Source of the DNA: CAYRZF01 sp964428805
Lineage (GTDB): Bacteria; Methylomirabilota; Methylomirabilia; Rokubacteriales; CSP1-6
Length of the DNA stretch: 5,896 nucleotides
Reading direction: 5' to 3'
Assembly (NCBI GenBank): GCA_964428805.1
Contig: CAYRZF010000113.1
Span: 1 to 5,896, forward strand
Positions 5,146 to 5,896 of this stretch are shown piece after piece. The stretch's first letter is position 1; each line of letters begins with the position of its first letter. The notes beneath the pieces are model-generated. The model was not told the origin of the DNA. It made no database searches and saw only the letters and a list, made by a program, of their open reading frames with translations. The position numbers and the translations under genes are program-made.

Positions 5146-5628
5146 TCACTGTTTGGGATTGAGCCGCGATAATTCGGTGGCCACGCATTGCCTGACCCAC
5201 TCGCTCCTACTGGCGTCTGGGATCACATCTTGAGGGCCCTTCGGCGAATAGCGCGCCAGGGCCTCCCAGCAACGCGCGCGAACCTGGGTCATCTCCAGAT
5301 CAGAACGGGCCAGCTGGAGCGCCCGCCCGCGCTGGTAATCCCACCGGAGGGTGAGCACGACCACGGCGACCGAGATCCCCACGACAAGGCCGAGGAGTAT
5401 GACGAGCGCCGCCGCCCGCCACCGCCGCACCCGCCGCTCGGCGGCCTCGACGAGCCCGGAGAGCTTGATCTCGATCGTCCCCTCGGGAATGCGGACAATT
5501 TCAACACCAGGCCGGCGCCGGCGGGAGGCGCGACGGACCCGGGGCTGGACGCCCCCAACCCCAGAGAAATCTCGCCTCACATAGTGCCGCTGTGCAGGCT
5601 GGTTTCGCGCGATTAAGCGTTGATCCAT
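5146..5628 (-). CDS. Single-pass membrane protein of unknown function
   Basis: This 160-residue protein starts at ATG 5628, six bases after AGAGGAGG. Residues 1-71 are very rich in Arg (RVRRASRRRRPG; VEAAERRVRRWR), and a hydrophobic helix spans about 72-94. By the positive-inside rule the N-terminus is cytoplasmic, and residues 95-160 would lie in the periplasm. That part has two cysteines, C120 (RCWEALARY) and C148 (RQCVATEL), which could pair. No known domain is recognised. Within the cytoplasmic part VEIVRIPEGTIEIKLSGLVE looks like a small beta segment. It has a promoter of its own upstream. It is followed after 200 bases by pal, from which it is separated by a possible sigma-54 promoter, so the two are probably separate transcription units. 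Confidence 0.75.
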   Translation of the reverse strand: MDQRLIARNQPAQRHYVRRDFSGVGGVQPRVRRASRRRRPGVEIVRIPEGTIEIKLSGLVEAAERRVRRWRAAALVILLGLVVGISVAVVVLTLRWDYQRGRALQLARSDLEMTQVRARCWEALARYSPKGPQDVIPDASRSEWVRQCVATELSRLNPKQ

Positions 5629-5745
5629 CTCTCGCCTCCTCTGCGCTCAGCCTCGACAGGAAGCCCCTGGGCAGCTCGAAGCCCCGATGTGACAGAGAAA
5701 ACGGGGGGGGATTCCTGCTTGAGGGGGTCTGGGAACCTCGAAGTA

Positions 5746-5761
5746 CCCTACCTTAGTAGGG
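5746..5761. repeat. Inverted repeat overlapping the -10 element
   Basis: CCCTAC (5746-5751) and GTAGGG (5756-5761) form a perfect six-base inverted repeat around a four-base centre. It encloses the candidate -10 hexamer at 5753-5758. It could be an operator for a repressor or a hairpin at the end of the upstream gene. No T-run follows on the minus strand, so it is unlikely to be an intrinsic terminator. Confidence 0.4.
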
Positions 5762-5781
5762 CAGCGACCGGTTCATGTCAA
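5753..5781 (-). promoter_or_regulatory. Sigma-70-like promoter upstream of the membrane protein gene
   Basis: TTGACA (5781-5776), a perfect -35, lies 17 bases from TACTAA (5758-5753), a weaker -10 matching three of six positions. It begins only seven bases after the stop of the sigma-factor fragment. The expected start is near 5746, giving a leader of about 118 bases to the ATG at 5628. Confidence 0.5.
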
Positions 5782-5788
5782 GCCCAAT

Positions 5789-5896
5789 TTACTCTGCTAC
5801 GAGAAGAGATCCGAGCCGCTTGCCGACAGCCTCCAGCGTCAGGGCTTCCTCCCCGCGCAGGCCGAAACGAAGGCGGATCACCGTGTGCTCCCGCTC
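5789..5896 (-). pseudogene. C-terminal fragment of a sigma-70 family factor, truncated within region 4 (partial)
   Basis: The minus frame entering from the right edge reads EREHTVIRLRFGLRGEEALT, then LEAVGKRLGSLLVAE, and stops at TAA 5789. The first 29 residues match region 4.1 and the first helix of the region 4.2 helix-turn-helix of RpoD/RpoS/RpoH-type sigma factors. These normally read like REREVIRLRFGL-x(5)-TLEEVGKRLGVTRERVRQIE. Here the recognition helix (TRERVRQIEAKAL) is missing and replaced by six unrelated residues. Without it the protein should not bind the -35 element normally. In another frame the following bases read SSRSRVNWA before a stop, a faint echo of the missing helix, so frame damage is plausible. 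The N-terminal part lies outside the window, so whether the rest is intact cannot be seen. Confidence 0.7.

Overview
The window is GC-rich bacterial chromosome with Gram-negative envelope genes: a Pal-type OmpA-domain lipoprotein, a lipoprotein c-type cytochrome, and exported proteins with Sec signals. High GC, Shine-Dalgarno (SD) starts and many GTG/TTG starts fit an environmental lineage such as Methylomirabilota/Rokubacteria or a deltaproteobacterium-like group. That placement is inference; nothing here fixes the taxon. No mobile element, CRISPR array or rRNA was seen. No gene-free stretch exceeds 300 bases.

Almost everything is on the minus strand, so the order of transcription is from high to low coordinates. 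At the right edge (5789-5896) is the end of a sigma-70 family protein that stops inside region 4. A sigma-70-like promoter follows, then a single-pass membrane protein (5146-5628). A 200-base gap (4946-5145) carries a good match to a sigma-54 -24/-12 promoter. About 130 bases upstream of its expected start lies a TGT-N10-ACA palindrome of the kind bound by sigma-54 enhancer-binding proteins. Downstream come pal (4349-4945), an exported protein of unknown function (3640-4332) and a small protein (3349-3558). That small protein probably really starts upstream at a non-AUG codon behind a strong SD. These three genes form one apparent operon without the usual tol genes.

The 182-base gap 3167-3348 holds only a hairpin at its left-gene end. 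After it come a 52-residue helical small protein (3008-3166) and tRNA-Arg(CCU) with an encoded CCA (2875-2951). The only convincing plus-strand gene is a 116-residue coiled-coil protein (2446-2796). It diverges from a second minus-strand cluster across the 179-base gap 2267-2445.

That second cluster contains an exported HEAT-repeat protein broken by a single-base frameshift (1852-2266), a lipoprotein cytochrome c (1399-1848), a small membrane zinc-ribbon protein (1153-1350), a bactofilin (687-1160) and a membrane-anchored TPR protein (27-683). The last three are tightly packed, with an 8-base overlap and a 3-base gap. They appear to have their own promoter, placed so that the transcript could begin at the GTG start codon. 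Bactofilin, TPR protein and Pal together point to envelope architecture and cell-shape functions.
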